Shown: positions 23,690-36,230, counted from the stretch's first letter. The stretch: 64,000 nucleotides of DNA from Cornus controversa (GCA_026545225.1 CM048849.1:33614336-33678335), one strand, 5' to 3'. Made by a program: numbers and translations. Notes: generated from the letters alone by a model not told the origin.

Positions 23690-24415
23690 ATAAGTACAGA
23701 AACAGTAATTTTACCATGCAAACTGAAAATCCTTATTAAGTGATTCAAATTCCTAATTAAACAACAAAAGCCCTAAACTTTTAGAAAAAAAAAATAATTA
23801 CTGACTAAGCAACAATAATTAGTCACTAATTCAACCATTGATTCATAAACAACAATCTTTTTTGCATGGGGTGTTTTTTGCCAAAGTGGAATAGATGAGG
23901 GATTTTTTTTTGTTTTTAATTCTATAATCAAATTTTCAGTCATTCACTAGTATCTTAGAGACTTTTTTTTTCCTGTATGTTTAATTTTTTTAGTGTGTAT
24001 ATCAATTTTCATGTTACAACTTGGCAGTTATGGGCTTAAGGTTCTGGGTATTTTCAAGAACTTCATTATTAGTGGCAATGGAGTTTCGTAGATTTGCTGT
24101 ATACTATATTTTGTTTACATTCAAACTTGAGGTGGCAAAGCTGTTCAGTGAAAAATAAGTGGGCATTTATTGATCGTGTATGAATACTTTTTTCTTGTAT
24201 GTTCAATTACATGAACTATACAACACTCATGTAATTTTATCATGCATAATGAGAATAAGTACATAAACAATAATTTTACTATGCAAATTGTAAACCCTAA
24301 TTAAGTGGTTCAAATCCCTAATTAAACAACAAAAGCCCTAAATTTTTATAAAAAAAATAATAATTACTGAACTAAGCAACAATAATTAGTCACTAATTCA
24401 ACCATTGATTCGTAA
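23690..24415. repeat. Direct duplication within the MULE enclosing a terminus-like motif
   Basis: About 180 bp at 23690-23865 is repeated at 24240-24415 (shared blocks 'gagaataagtaca', 'attaaacaacaaaagccct', 'caacaataattagtcactaa', 'ttcaaccattgattc'). Between them, 23872-23910 holds 'ggggtgttttttgccaaagt' and 'gaatagatgaggga', almost the outer end of this MULE family, in right-end orientation but lacking the last GTTTGCTC. About 330 bp of unassigned sequence follows. The subterminal region thus looks rearranged. Confidence 0.7.
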
Positions 24416-25606
24416 ACAACTTTTTTTTTTTTTGCAAGACATTATGCATCTAAGAAACAAATTAGAAAAGTGGATTAATGAAGATGTGACAGAATTTGAA
24501 AACCAATTTTTTGAAAACCCTAGCACGATACAGAAGATTGGCTTAAAATTATCCACTGTAAAATGTTTAATAAAAATCAAATTAGAAGGAGAAGAAGAAG
24601 GTGTGCATCATACCAGTTATGAAGCAAAACCTCCCACTTTGTTTCTCTGTGAGAAATGCTGAGAAATTGATTTAATATTCCTACGATAGCGATGATTGTA
24701 GGTGTGATTTTGAGCGAACTTCGAATAAGGCTGAGAAAGAGATCGACCGAAAGTTGAGTTTTCTGGTTCTTCTCTGCGAATGAATTAAAACATAAAGGGG
24801 AAAATGCTAAACGATGTCGTGCTCAATTGATGGGTAATTCTGGTACTTTAATTTCTTACACTAACAGATGTGAGTGATGTTACCCCCTTTTGAGGTTTTG
24901 AAATACCCCCCAGAAAATTTCGCGCATGAGGTGGCCAGTCTCATACACAAAACCTGAGGAATATTAACCACTGATAGCAACAAGCATAGATGCAAAGGAC
25001 AGAAATAGAAAAATTGCTAAAAGCTGAACAGAAATCCCATTGAATTAAAATAAATTGATAAATAAATCATTCAATTCTGGTAATACAATTTGGAAGTCCC
25101 GTAACCCAAGGACCCCTTAACCAGAAAGAAATAAAAGTTCAACACTTAAATTAAAATCCAAAACCAAAACCTCTAAATGAGTTCATAGTTTTATTCCTGA
25201 AGAAAATGTAGATTCCTACCCTGAGGCTGGTGAGAGTAGATGTTTGTCACAGCCCAACCCTAGTACTCTATCCTCGCGGGGGAAACTGCTTGGGACCTGA
25301 AATATCAACAAAGTGGGTTAAACCCACGAGCAAGTTCTATCTACTACATCCCAATCAGAGAATTAATATACATACCCTCAATGTGAGGGACACAATAGAT
25401 AAATATACGTTCAACCCCTCAGTTTATTCCTTATTTAGTTCATACTTTTAAAGATACAATTCATCTCATATATTTCCTCAACAACCCTTACAATGTAAAA
25501 ATGATCCCCTTCTTTATGTTCACAAATCAAGATACACATGTATGTATTTTATGAAATCTATGCAATCATGATATGTCGATTATGATGCATGTATAAATTA
25601 ATAGGG

Positions 25607-25785
25607 ATGGGCGATCCTGACACGCCGGGCAATCCTTACATGCCAAATAAAATATAGATACCTTATTAGGTATGGGCGATCCTGACACGCCGGGCAATCC
25701 TTACATGCCAAATAAAAATATAGATACCTTATTAGGTATGGGCGATCCTGACACGCCGGGCAATCCTTACATGCCAAATAAAATT
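25607..25785. repeat. Three tandem 65-bp units in the Tekay LTR
   Basis: Units start at 25607, 25672 and 25738, each with 'atgggcgatcctgacacg', 'ccgggcaatccttacatgcc' and 'aaataaaa'. The same three units occur in the other LTR (33360-33538), so they were present before this insertion. Confidence 0.9.
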
Positions 25786-26699
25786 ACAAATGCATTCCCA
25801 ATATGAAATAATAAATAAACAAGATGTATTATGACTTTTAATTTTGCACAGACTATCCATTTGAACTATCAGCTATGCAATTATCCCCATATAACAAATC
25901 ATTCACAAGTGAACCTAAATCAAGTATCCCATGAGCATTTATATATATAATAAGCACAATTGATGTGCTCCAAACAACTTAACTCCCATTAGAGGAAACC
26001 ATTACTCAAACCAACCTCCAATGCACTCAAATCTCTGAGGGGATCTAAACATACTTTTACCTAGGTTTCTGGGCCTATTTCACTTCTAAGAACACTAAGA
26101 AAATATTCTGGAATTTTCTGTAATTTAAAAATATTTTTAATAAACCAAAGAAGGTGAAAAACCAACTTTTAGGCACTTTAAAAATTAATTGAACATCAAG
26201 GGAAGCTCAAGTCGAGGTGAAAATTTAAACCCAAGGTCATTTAATCTCTAAACAGTTACAGAAAAATTTAGGGAATTTTTGGAATTTCAGAAGTATTTTC
26301 TAAAATTACAAAAAGGGAAAAACCCAGCTTTTTGACACTTTAAAATTCAATTGAGCAACAAGGAAAGATCATTTTGAGTTGAAACTTTAAACCCAAGTGT
26401 ATTTAACCTCCAGAGAGTTACAGTAAAAATTTGGGAATTTTTGGAGTTGTAAGAGTATTTTCTAAAATTACAAAACAGGAAAAAGACAGCTTTTGGGTAC
26501 TTTTAAAAATTAATTGGTCAACAAGGGAAAAGTGTTTTGAGTTGAAAATTTAAAATTAAGTGTATTTAATCTCCAATATCATACAGTAAAATTTTCAGAA
26601 TTTTTGGAACCATGAAAGTATTTTTAAAAAATGATTTTTCAAATTTTCAAGTTTTTCCAAAAATTTCAAAAATTCAAAAAAAATATTAAAATATATCGG

Positions 26700-26960
26700 A
26701 ATGGGCCCAAAGTGGACCCAGGGGTGGGCCCCCGCGAGTGGGGCCCAAATATATTTTTCCCGGCGCCGGCCGGCGCCGGCGCCGGCCCCACGCGCCGGCA
26801 CGCGCCGTCCAGGCGCGTGGGGAAGCCCCTGCGCTGGGGCTTCTTCCCCAGCGCGCCCAGCAGCGCGCACAGCGCGCTGCCGGCGACTTCCCGGCGACGG
26901 TCCGGCCTCCTCCGGCCACCGTTCGCCTCCATTTTTGCGCCATTCTTCTCCTCTCGACGC
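26700..26960. promoter_or_regulatory. GC-rich CpG island in the Tekay LTR
   Basis: In a very AT-rich surrounding, this stretch is dominated by CG-rich words such as 'ccggcgccggcc' and 'cagcgcgcacagcgcgctgc', partly self-complementary. It is likely to form strong RNA/DNA structure and to be a methylation target. A regulatory role (promoter or leader structure) is inferred only. The right LTR repeats it at about 34453-34713 with one visible change (cagcagcg to cagcagtg). Confidence 0.45.
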
Positions 26961-27879
26961 CGTCTACGTATTGGTGCAAAAAGCCCCATCCGAAACAACC
27001 CGAATCAAAAACCCCCAATTCACAAGTTCTAGGGTTCTTCGCAAAATTCAAAAATTTAAAACCCAATAAATTCACGATCTGTTTTCCTAAGGATTTAGAG
27101 TTGTTTACAAATTTAATTCCAACACAGTAGGTTCACAACTAAACAATTATTTCATACAAATTGCATAAATAAATGATTTCTTCCTTAACACAATATACAT
27201 ATACATGAACACATATGCATATAACCTTACATGAACAAAATCAATTAAATATACATACAATCATCATAGTTAATCTCACGAAATTCATCAATAGCAGAAA
27301 AATATTAACATGCAATTAATTACAAATTTTTAATATAAATATATGCTCAAACCTAGACTATGCATACGAATTCAAGGGGGAAGAGAAGAATTAAACTTGC
27401 CTTTTTCCTGACGAATTAACTGGTTCACCCGATCGTCACTCTCTTCTCTCTTTCGTTTTCTCTCTTTTTGTTCTGTGCGTAACACAACGGCAAACCCTAA
27501 TTCTTCTTCTTTTCTTTTCCTTTTTGTTTTTAATTATTCATTTATTGTTTTTCCTAAAACTAATAAAAATCAAATTAATAATAAAAATAAATATAGCAAA
27601 AGCAATATTATTATAACCCTAGGCCCATCATTTTAAACATAACCTTAGCCCACTCATCCTAGCCCAAATTCCTCCCTAGCCCAACCCAAAACATTTAAAT
27701 AAAAATAATACACAATTTATACCAATTCACATAAATGACAATATGCATGTATAAAAGACCAACAACTCACATACAATGATAATCTATATAAAACAAAAAA
27801 AACATTTCACATGAATTAATAAAATAAAGTAATAATGCAAAGAGATTAAATTGACACCTAAATTTTCCGGGGTATTACA

Positions 27880-27895
27880 TTCTTCCCCCCTAACA
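27880..27895 (-). other. Polypurine tract of the Tekay element
   Basis: On the minus strand TTAGGGGGGAAGAA directly precedes the 3' LTR (TGTAATACC), as expected for the plus-strand primer of reverse transcription. Confidence 0.85.
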
Positions 27896-27916
27896 GAGGA
27901 ATTCCGTCCTCGGAAT

Positions 27917-30900
27917 TCAGCTCATACCTGAAAGAAAAAGCTCTGGATATTTTGTTTTTATCTCATCCTCCCTTTCCCAAGTGGACTCCGCCTCATTATG
28001 GTGGCTCCACTGAACTCGTACTAACGGAATGGTCTTAGAACGAAGGACATGATCCCTACGGTCAAGAATACAGTAAGGCTGCTCCACATATGTTGCATCT
28101 GGCTGCAACTCAATCTCTCCTACCTCAATGTGCTGGTAAGTATCCTCATCTCTAAGGAACTTCCGTAACATGGAAACATGAAAAACATTGTGCACCCTGT
28201 GCATCGTGTCTGGTAATGCCAGTCTATAGGCTACCGCTCCAACTCTGTCGGTAATCATAAAGGGACCTACAAAACGAGGTGCCAGCTTCCCTTTCCTTCC
28301 AAACCTCATAACCCCCTTCATGGGAGAAACCTTGAGTAGGACCTGATCCCCCACTTTGAACTCTAGTGCACGAGTTCTTCGGTCAGCATAACTCTTCTGT
28401 CTGCTCTGTGCAGTCCGCATACGGTCTCTAATAAGGGCAACCTTTTCTGAGGTGTCCCTAATGAACTCTGGGCCCAAAAACCTGTTCTCTCCAACTTCCA
28501 ACCAGCAAACTGGCGATCTACATGGTCGACCGTATAGAGCCTCAAATGGTGCCATACCAATAGTCTTTTGGTAACTATTGTTATAAGCAAACTCAACCAA
28601 TGGCAAATAACTCTCCCAATTGCCCTTGAAGTCGAGTATACATGCTCGCAACATATCCTCCAAAATCTGATTAACCCTCTCAGTCTGACCATCGGTCTGA
28701 GGGTGATAAGCTGTACTGAGGTGCAGAGCCGTACCCATCGCTAGCTGAAAGCTCTCCCAAAACCCTGAAACAAAACTCGGATCTCTATCCGATATAATGG
28801 ACAAAGGCACACCGTGAAGCTTCACTATCTCTGCGATGTAAAGCTTTGCGTATTGCTCTGAGGTGTAACTCGAGCGAACTGGCAAGAAATGTGCTGATTT
28901 CGTTAATCTGTCCACTATCACCCAAATAGAATCATGATTTCGCTGTGAGGTGGGAAGTCCCACAATGAAATCCATGGAGATGTTTTCCCATTTCCATTCT
29001 GGTATAGGCAGTGGTTGCAAAGAACCCGGTGGTCTTTGATGATCAATCTTGATCATTTGACATGTGCTACACTTAGAGACAAATATAGCGATGTCCTTCT
29101 TCATGCCTGCCCACCAAAACTGTCGTTTCATGTCTTGGTACATTTTATCCCCTCCCGGGTGTACCGAAAACTGAGAACTGTGAGCCTCACCCATCACTGC
29201 CTTCCTCAAGTCCTCATTGTGAGGAACCACCAATCGCCCCTTGTACCTCAATCCTCCATCTCTACCCACTGTATAAAATGGTACCTCTCCAGATTTCAAC
29301 TCGGTCACCTTTTCTACGCACTGTGGGTCAGTAAACTGCTCTGTGATTACCCTTCGTATGATCGTAGGTGTAACCACCACGCATGCTACAAAGGCATCAG
29401 CTAACGCATCAACACTGCTCAACTCATTCCACTCTGCTTCGAATAGAGCCGATAAACTAACATAGGGTCGGCGACTAAGTGCATCAGCTACTACATTCGC
29501 TTTCCCTGGGTGGTACTGGATGGAAAAATGATAGTCTTTCACAAATTCCAACCACCTACGCTGTCTCATATTCAGCTCCTTCTGTGAAAATAGATACTGC
29601 AGACTCTTATGGTCACTAAATAATCTGAAGGTCTCACCCAAAAGGTAATGTCTCCAAATCCTCAAAGCAAAAACCACAGCTGCCAATTCCAGATCATGCG
29701 TCGGGTAATTAAGCTCATGAGGTTTAAGCTTACGTGACGCATATGATATCGGTCTCTCCTCCTGCGTCAGTACACATCCCAAACCCTGTAGTGACGCGTC
29801 AGTATACACCAAGTACTCAACGCCGCTCTGAGGAGTGGCTAGAACTGGTGCAGTAGTCAACCTGGTCTTCAACTCGTCAAACGCCGCCTGACATAAGTCA
29901 TCCCAAATGAAAGGCACACCCTTCTTGGTGAGATGGGTAAGCGGGCCAGCAATCTTAGAGAAGCCCTGAATAAACCGGCGATAATAACCAGCCAACCCAA
30001 GAAAGCTGCGAATCTCTGAAGGTGAGGTAGGTTGTCCCCACTCCAGAACCGCTGACACTTTACTTGGATCAACCGCTATCCCTTTCTCAGATACTACGTG
30101 GCCCAAGAACTTCACCTCTCTTTGCCAGAACTCACATTTCTCAAATTTTGCATACAACTGATGATCTCTCAGTGTCTGCAAGACGATACCAAGGTGTCTG
30201 GCATGATCCTCCTCTGACCTAGAGTAAACCAGAATGTCATCAATAAAAACAATAACAAACTGGTCCAAGTAAGCCCTGAACACTCTATTCATCAGGTCCA
30301 TAAAAACAGCTGGGGCATTTGTTAACCCAAAAGGCATAACCCGAAACTCGTACGACCCATATCTGGTAAGGAAAGCTGTCTTCGGTACATCCTGCTCCCT
30401 AACTCGGAGTTGATGATACCCGGATCTCAAATCTATCTTCGAGAAATAGGTGGCTCCTCTTAACTGATCGAATAGATCATCAATCCTAGGTAACGGGTAC
30501 TTGTTGCGGATTGTGACCTTATTCAATTCTCTGTAGTCAATGCAAAGACGAAGAGATCCATCCTTCTTCTTCACAAACAACACTGGTGCTCCCCACGGTG
30601 AAGTACTCCTGCGAATAAATTTCTGACTAAGCAGTTGCTGAATCTGATCCCTCAACTCCCTCATTTCCACAGGAGCCATCCTATATGGAGCTCTAGCAAT
30701 AGGTCTGGTACCTGGAGCTAAGTCTATCACAAAATCTATCTCACGACTAGGTGGTAACCCTGGAATCTCCTGAAACACATCCTGATAGTCTCGCACCACA
30801 GGAATAGAATCTAAAGACACTGTGGTTCCTTCCGGAGACTCTTCACTGATAAAGAACAAGTGCGTACTAGACCCTCCCTTTGATTGCGGCATAGCAATCA

Positions 30901-32488
30901 AGTACATTTCCTGACCCGGTATAGCAAAAACAATTGCCTTATCGTGGCAATTAACCTGAGCATGGTAGTGTGATAACCAGTCCATCCCGAGTATAACATC
31001 ATATGATTGCATATCTAAAACCAATAAATCTGCCAAGAATCTGAGTCTGCCAATGTCTATAGGGACCTGACTACCCTGTTCTCGTAGAACTGTACTAGCT
31101 CCCAATGGCGTAGATATAGTGAGTGAAGAAGTACATAACTGAATATCTAATCCGGATAAACTAGCAAATGCTCTAGATACAAAGGAATGTGATGCACCAG
31201 TATCAAATAAAATACGACCCACTCTACCATTGATAGGAAACATACCCTCTATAGCTTGAGGAGCCCGTACATCACAGGGCATCACATTGTAGACTCTCCC
31301 GTAATGCATCTGTGGTCCAGGTTGCCCTGCAGGTGGCGGTGGTGCAGGTAGAGCTGGACGATGCTGTGCCTGTACCTGTGGAATCTGTGGTACTGGTAAA
31401 GGTGGTTGCTGTCCCTGCCTCTGCTGACCAGGTGGTCTCTGATTGTTGTTAGGACAATACCTAGCTGAATGCCCCGGCTCACCACAACTATAACAGTTTC
31501 CATTAAACCCACCGGTAGACCTCCTGAACTGATTTCCATGTTGTTGACCACGACCTGCCTGTGGTACCCCACTGTGCCTCCTATGAGTAGAGGTTCCCCC
31601 TCTCTGAGCATCACTGTTGGGTCTGTGTCGCTTCCATGGTTGTTGCCCCGAATGACTGCCCCTCTCAAAGTGTCTACCCCCATTTCCATTCCTTCTTTCC
31701 ACTGTCTGACCAGTGAATTCTCTGTCAGGTCGTTTATCTGTCTGTCCTTTCCTGAAATCTTTTCTCGACTGGCAGTGTTGCAATGCAGCATCCACTACCT
31801 GGGCATATGTGGTGTAAGCTGGACATCCCAGAAGGACCTGTCGAATAGGCCAGATTAACCCATTCACAAAACATCGCAGCTTCTTGTCTTCGGTGTCCAC
31901 CTCCTCAGGTGCAAACAGTGATAAGTTAATAAATTCTTGTTCATATGCTGCCACAGTTCTGTCCCCCTGCTGTAACCCGAGAAATTCCCTCTTTTTAGCT
32001 GCCCTCACTGCATACGGGAAGTACTTAGCATCAAAGCGAACCTGAAACTCTGCATAAGTGAACATGGTCCGCTGTTCCGGTGTAGTCACCGACTCCCACC
32101 ACTGCAATGCATTTCCCACTAGCTTAAATGTAGCTAGCATCTGTTTCTGTACCTCAGTGCATGTAACCATACGAAGATGGCGCTCAATATCTTTCCTCCA
32201 CTGATACGCCTCGGTGACCTCCGTAGACCCTGAAAACTCCGGCGGATTCCCTTTTGTGAAGGAATCACGTACCCTCTCCCAAGTGTTGGGCTGCTCCACA
32301 GGTAATGGAACCTGTGCCATCTGCTGTGGCTGCTGAGGTGGCTGCTGATTCTGAAGAGCAGTCGCCACTCCGGCAGCTACAGCCTGCGCTATAATGGTTA
32401 CCAAGTCGGGAGGAATCTCTACATCTCCACCCTGAGCATTACCCTGACCTAGAATATCATTCACATTCCTCCTTCTACGGGGTGGCAT
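27917..32488 (-). CDS. Tekay chromovirus Gag-Pol polyprotein, intact
   Basis: One open frame of 1,523 residues. Order with rough positions: Gag (80-250; [16 protein letters not shown]), CCHC knuckle [14 protein letters not shown] (about 329), aspartic protease [11 protein letters not shown] (about 425), reverse transcriptase with [10 protein letters not shown] and catalytic FIDDILVYS (about 746), RNase H starting YTDASLQG (about 891), integrase HHCC zinc domain ending CSTC (about 1150), integrase core with [15 protein letters not shown] and [12 protein letters not shown]-type C-terminal domain, and chromodomain (about 1465-1515; [19 protein letters not shown], then [12 protein letters not shown]). 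All catalytic motifs are present with no stop, so the element may be autonomous. Its protein makes the particle, copies RNA to DNA and inserts it; the chromodomain of this clade guides insertion toward heterochromatin. The ATG lies 163 bp downstream of the 5' LTR. Confidence 0.95.
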   Translation of the reverse strand: MPPRRRRNVNDILGQGNAQGGDVEIPPDLVTIIAQAVAAGVATALQNQQPPQQPQQMAQVPLPVEQPNTWERVRDSFTKGNPPEFSGSTEVTEAYQWRKDIERHLRMVTCTEVQKQMLATFKLVGNALQWWESVTTPEQRTMFTYAEFQVRFDAKYFPYAVRAAKKREFLGLQQGDRTVAAYEQEFINLSLFAPEEVDTEDKKLRCFVNGLIWPIRQVLLGCPAYTTYAQVVDAALQHCQSRKDFRKGQTDKRPDREFTGQTVERRNGNGGRHFERGSHSGQQPWKRHRPNSDAQRGGTSTHRRHSGVPQAGRGQQHGNQFRRSTGGFNGNCYSCGEPGHSARYCPNNNQRPPGQQRQGQQPPLPVPQIPQVQAQHRPALPAPPPPAGQPGPQMHYGRVYNVMPCDVRAPQAIEGMFPINGRVGRILFDTGASHSFVSRAFASLSGLDIQLCTSSLTISTPLGASTVLREQGSQVPIDIGRLRFLADLLVLDMQSYDVILGMDWLSHYHAQVNCHDKAIVFAIPGQEMYLIAMPQSKGGSSTHLFFISEESPEGTTVSLDSIPVVRDYQDVFQEIPGLPPSREIDFVIDLAPGTRPIARAPYRMAPVEMRELRDQIQQLLSQKFIRRSTSPWGAPVLFVKKKDGSLRLCIDYRELNKVTIRNKYPLPRIDDLFDQLRGATYFSKIDLRSGYHQLRVREQDVPKTAFLTRYGSYEFRVMPFGLTNAPAVFMDLMNRVFRAYLDQFVIVFIDDILVYSRSEEDHARHLGIVLQTLRDHQLYAKFEKCEFWQREVKFLGHVVSEKGIAVDPSKVSAVLEWGQPTSPSEIRSFLGLAGYYRRFIQGFSKIAGPLTHLTKKGVPFIWDDLCQAAFDELKTRLTTAPVLATPQSGVEYLVYTDASLQGLGCVLTQEERPISYASRKLKPHELNYPTHDLELAAVVFALRIWRHYLLGETFRLFSDHKSLQYLFSQKELNMRQRRWLEFVKDYHFSIQYHPGKANVVADALSRRPYVSLSALFEAEWNELSSVDALADAFVACVVVTPTIIRRVITEQFTDPQCVEKVTELKSGEVPFYTVGRDGGLRYKGRLVVPHNEDLRKAVMGEAHSSQFSVHPGGDKMYQDMKRQFWWAGMKKDIAIFVSKCSTCQMIKIDHQRPPGSLQPLPIPEWKWENISMDFIVGLPTSQRNHDSIWVIVDRLTKSAHFLPVRSSYTSEQYAKLYIAEIVKLHGVPLSIISDRDPSFVSGFWESFQLAMGTALHLSTAYHPQTDGQTERVNQILEDMLRACILDFKGNWESYLPLVEFAYNNSYQKTIGMAPFEALYGRPCRSPVCWLEVGENRFLGPEFIRDTSEKVALIRDRMRTAQSRQKSYADRRTRALEFKVGDQVLLKVSPMKGVMRFGRKGKLAPRFVGPFMITDRVGAVAYRLALPDTMHRVHNVFHVSMLRKFLRDEDTYQHIEVGEIELQPDATYVEQPYCILDRRDHVLRSKTIPLVRVQWSHHNEAESTWEREDEIKTKYPELFLSGMS

Positions 32489-32637
32489 CTGTAGAGGAAA
32501 TAGATAAACATCAATACCGTTGAGGATAGATTAAAATACTATGAACTCTATGTTTAGAATCCTATTTATCAGAATACACAAAGCGGAAGATACCCTACGA
32601 TAGACCCTTAAAACCCGAGGACACTTGAACCTGGAAT

Positions 32638-32649
32638 GCTCTGATACCA
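32638..32649 (-). other. Primer binding site, initiator-Met tRNA type
   Basis: On the minus strand TGGTATCAGAGC starts two bases after the end of the 5' LTR. This is the canonical plant iMet-tRNA primer site for first-strand cDNA synthesis. Confidence 0.9.
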
Positions 32650-32651
32650 AA

Positions 32652-35632
32652 TGAAATACCCCCCAGAAAATTTCGCGCATGAGGTGGCCAGTCTCATACA
32701 CAAAACCTGAGGAATATTAACCACTGATAGCAACAAGCATAGATGCAAAGGACAGAAATAGAAAAATTGCTAAAAGCTGAACAGAAATCCCATTGAATTA
32801 AAATAAATTGATAAATAAATCATTCAATTCTGGTAATACAATTTGGAAGTCCCGTAACCCAAGGACCCCTTAACCAGAAAGAAATAAAAGTTCAACACTT
32901 AAATTAAAATCCAAAACCAAAACCTCTAAATGAGTTCATAGTTTTATTCCTGAAGAAAATGTAGATTCCTACCCTGAGGCTGGTGAGAGTAGATGTCTGT
33001 CACAGCCCAACCCTAGTACTCTATCCTCGCGGGGGAAACTGCTTGGGACCTGAAATATCAACAAAGTGGGTTAAACCCACGAGCAAGTTCTATCTACTAC
33101 ATCCCAATCAGAGAATTAATATACATACCCTCAATGTGAGGGACACAATAGATAAATATACGTTCAACCCCTCAGTTTATTCCTTATTTAGTTCATACTT
33201 TTAAAGATACAATTCATCTCATATATTTCCTCAACAACCCTTACAATGTAAAAATGATCCCCTTCTTTATGTTCACAAATCAAGATACACATGTATGTAT
33301 TTTATGAAATCTATGCAATCATGATATGTCGATTATGATGCATGTATACATTAATAGGGATGGGCGATCCTGACACGCCGGGCAATCCTTACATGCCAAA
33401 TAAAATATAGATACCTTATTAGGTATGGGCGATCCTGACACGCCGGGCAATCCTTACATGCCAAATAAAAATATAGATACCTTATTAGGTATGGGCGATC
33501 CTGACACGCCGGGCAATCCTTACATGCCAAATAAAATTACAAATGCATTCCCAATATGAAATAATAAATAAACAAGATGTATTATGACTTTTAATTTTGC
33601 ACAGACTATCCATTTGAACTATCAGCTATGCAATTATCCCCATATAACAAATCATTCACAAGTGAACCTAAATCAAGTATCCCATGAGCATTTATATATA
33701 TAATAAGCACAATTGATGTGCTCCAAACAACTTAACTCCCATTAGAGGAAACCATTACTCAAACCAACCTCCAATGCACTCAAATCTCTGAGGGGATCTA
33801 AACATACTTTTACCTAGGTTTCTGGGCCTATTTCACTTCTAAGAACACTAAGAAAATATTCTGGAATTTTCTGTAATTTAAAAATATTTTTAATAAACCA
33901 AAGAAGGTGAAAAACCAACTTTTAGGCACTTTAAAAATTAATTGAACATCAAGGGAAGCTCAAGTCGAGGTGAAAATTTAAACCCAAGGTCATTTAATCT
34001 CTAAACAGTTACAGAAAAATTTAGGGAATTTTTGGAATTTCAGAAGTATTTTCTAAAATTACAAAAAGGGAAAAACCCAGCTTTTTGACACTTTAAAATT
34101 CAATTGAGCAACAAGGAAAGATCATTTTGAGTTGAAACTTTAAACCCAAGTGTATTTAACCTCCAGAGAGTTACAGTAAAAATTTGGGAATTTTTGGAGT
34201 TGTAAGAGTATTTTCTAAAATTACAAAACAGGAAAAAGACAGCTTTTGGGTACTTTTAAAAATTAATTGGTCAACAAGGGAAAAGTGTTTTGAGTTGAAA
34301 ATTTAAAATTAAGTGTATTTAATCTCCAATATCATACAGTAAAATTTTCAGAATTTTTGGAACCATGAAAGTATTTTTAAAAAATGATTTTTCAAATTTT
34401 CAAGTTTTTCCAAAAATTTCAAAAATTCAAAAAAAATATTAAAATATATCGGAATGGGCCCAAAGTGGACCCAGGGGTGGGCCCCCGCGAGTGGGGCCCA
34501 AATATATTTTTCCCGGCGCCGGCCGGCGCCGGCGCCGGCCCCACGCGCCGGCACGCGCCGTCCAGGCGCGTGGGGAAGCCCCTGCGCTGGGGCTTCTTCC
34601 CCAGCGCGCCCAGCAGTGCGCACAGCGCGCTGCCGGCGACTTCCCGGCGACGGTCCGGCCTCCTCCGGCCACCGTTCGCCTCCATTTTTGCGCCATTCTT
34701 CTCCTCTCGACGCCGTCTACGTATTGGTGCAAAAAGCCCCATCCGAAACAACCCGAATCAAAAACCCCCAATTCACAAGTTCTAGGGTTCTTCGCAAAAT
34801 TCAAAAATTTAAAACCCAATAAATTCACGATCTGTTTTCCTAAGGATTTAGAGTTGTTTACAAATTTAATTCCAACACAGTAGGTTCACAACTAAACAAT
34901 TATTTCATACAAATTGCATAAATAAATGATTTCTTCCTTAACACAATATACATATACATGAACACATATGCATATAACCTTACATGAACAAAATCAATTA
35001 AATATACATACAATCATCATAGTTAATCTCACGAAATTCATCAATAGCAGAAAAATATTAACATGCAATTAATTACAAATTTTTAATATAAATATATGCT
35101 CAAACCTAGACTATGCATACGAATTCAAGGGGGAAGAGAAGAATTAAACTTGCCTTTTTCCTGACGAATTAACTGGTTCACCCGATCGTCACTCTCTTCT
35201 CTCTTTCGTTTTCTCTCTTTTTGTTCTGTGCGTAACACAACGGCAAACCCTAATTCTTCTTCTTTTCTTTTCCTTTTTGTTTTTAATTATTCATTTATTG
35301 TTTTTCCTAAAACTAATAAAAATCAAATTAATAATAAAAATAAATATAGCAAAAGCAATATTATTATAACCCTAGGCCCATCATTTTAAACATAACCTTA
35401 GCCCACTCATCCTAGCCCAAATTCCTCCCTAGCCCAACCCAAAACATTTAAATAAAAATAATACACAATTTATACCAATTCACATAAATGACAATATGCA
35501 TGTATAAAAGACCAACAACTCACATACAATGATAATCTATATAAAACAAAAAAAACATTTCACATGAATTAATAAAATAAAGTAATAATGCAAAGAGATT
35601 AAATTGACACCTAAATTTTCCGGGGTATTACA
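32652..35632 (-). repeat. 5' LTR of the Tekay element
   Basis: 2,981 bp, almost identical to the left LTR, with the same three 65-bp units (33360-33538) and GC island. In sense orientation it is the promoter-bearing LTR. No obvious TATA box was assigned. Confidence 0.95.
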
Positions 35633-35637
35633 GGTTT

Positions 35638-35731
35638 TATATACTTGATAGGGGTTTAGTGCTAAAAAAATAGATAAGGGGTATTTTTTGCCAAAGTGAA
35701 ATAGATGAGGGGGTTTTTATGTTGTTTGCTC
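35638..35731 (-). repeat. Right terminal inverted repeat of the MULE, outer part
   Basis: Reverse complement begins GAGCAAACAACATAAAAACC, pairing with the left end at 19650. The inner part of the same repeat lies at 24829-24898 on the other side of the Tekay element; the two are joined by the GGTTT duplication. Confidence 0.85.
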
Positions 35732-35740
35732 TTTATTTTA

Positions 35741-36230
35741 TTATTAATGTTTTACCTGATACTTCTTGAATTCTATAGGTGGTATTGTTAGAAATTATAT
35801 TTTTTTGCATTGTCTTGGGTACTACTTCGGAATCCAAGTAAGTATACATTCTCTTTCCCTTTCTTTCTTATATATATATATATATATATATATTTCTTTT
35901 TAGATTAGGAAAACAAAGTTTTTTTTTAGGTTGATAACTTGTGCATGAGAACTCTAGGATAGAAAAACTTGATCCACCAATTTTTACTTCAACAATTTTA
36001 ATTTTTCTTAAACATTCATCATGACTGTCAACTTTCTTTCTTTCTTTCTTTAAAGCATTCATCTTTACTTTTGGTTTATTGATTGTTACCAAGTACTTAT
36101 TAGTTTTCTTTATATACTAGTGTACCTTTTCTCCTAATAATAAATGGGGGTTGTATTTTTTTTATTTTTTATGTGTGATTATCTTTGTACATGTGATTTT
36201 TTTCTTTTTCAAAGTTTCATTGCTTCTACT
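35741..36230. other. Intergenic, no gene seen
   Basis: AT-rich flank with a (TA)n tract at about 35870-35892. Open frames are short and without motifs. Confidence 0.4.

Larger units (their letters stand above)
24899..27879 (-). repeat. 3' LTR of the Tekay element
   Basis: 2,981 bp, starting TGAAATACCCCCC and ending GGGGTATTACA on the plus strand. It contains three tandem 65-66-bp units (25607-25785) and a GC-rich island (about 26700-26960) with a run of CCGGCG units. Short open frames over the island on both strands are composition artefacts. Confidence 0.95.
24899..35632 (-). mobile_element. Tekay/Del-type chromovirus, complete and young
   Basis: 10,734 bp with two LTRs of identical length (2,981 bp; 24899-27879 and 32652-35632), both TG...CA, and a perfect 5-bp duplication GGTTT (24894-24898, 35633-35637). 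It is coded on the minus strand: 5' LTR on the right, iMet-type primer site (32638-32649), one long Gag-Pol frame, polypurine tract (27880-27895), 3' LTR on the left. I noticed three substitutions between the LTRs while reading (near 25240, 25595 and 26868 of the left copy), which points to a recent insertion. The long LTRs, domain order and C-terminal chromodomain fit the Tekay (Del) clade. It landed in the right inverted repeat of the MULE. Confidence 0.95.
19650..35731 (-). mobile_element. MULE (Mutator-like) transposon with a nested retrotransposon
   Basis: The left end GAGCAAACAGC (19650) and right end GTTTGCTC (to 35731) are inverted, and a perfect 9-bp duplication TTTATTTTA flanks the element (19641-19649, 35732-35740). 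The inverted repeats extend over about 160 bp (19650-19811 against 24829-24898 plus 35638-35731), with shared blocks such as 'cactttggcaaaaaa', 'ctcatc.atttcacttt' and 'taacatcactcacatctgtt'. The right repeat is cut by the Tekay element (24899-35632). Without it the MULE is about 5.3 kb. It carries a MURA-like transposase (minus strand) with several disabling mutations. A shorter relative with the same ends lies at 36691-38035. Confidence 0.9.

Noticed and set aside
26595..27130. Five overlapping open frames on both strands in the LTR GC island, rich in A, G, R and P
   Set aside because: They occur in all frames at once, are repeated exactly in the other LTR and are explained by GC-rich composition with few stop codons. 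No domain is visible.
29015..29404. Plus-strand frames inside the Tekay pol region (also 31469-31858)
   Set aside because: Antisense shadows of the intact Gag-Pol frame, without motifs.
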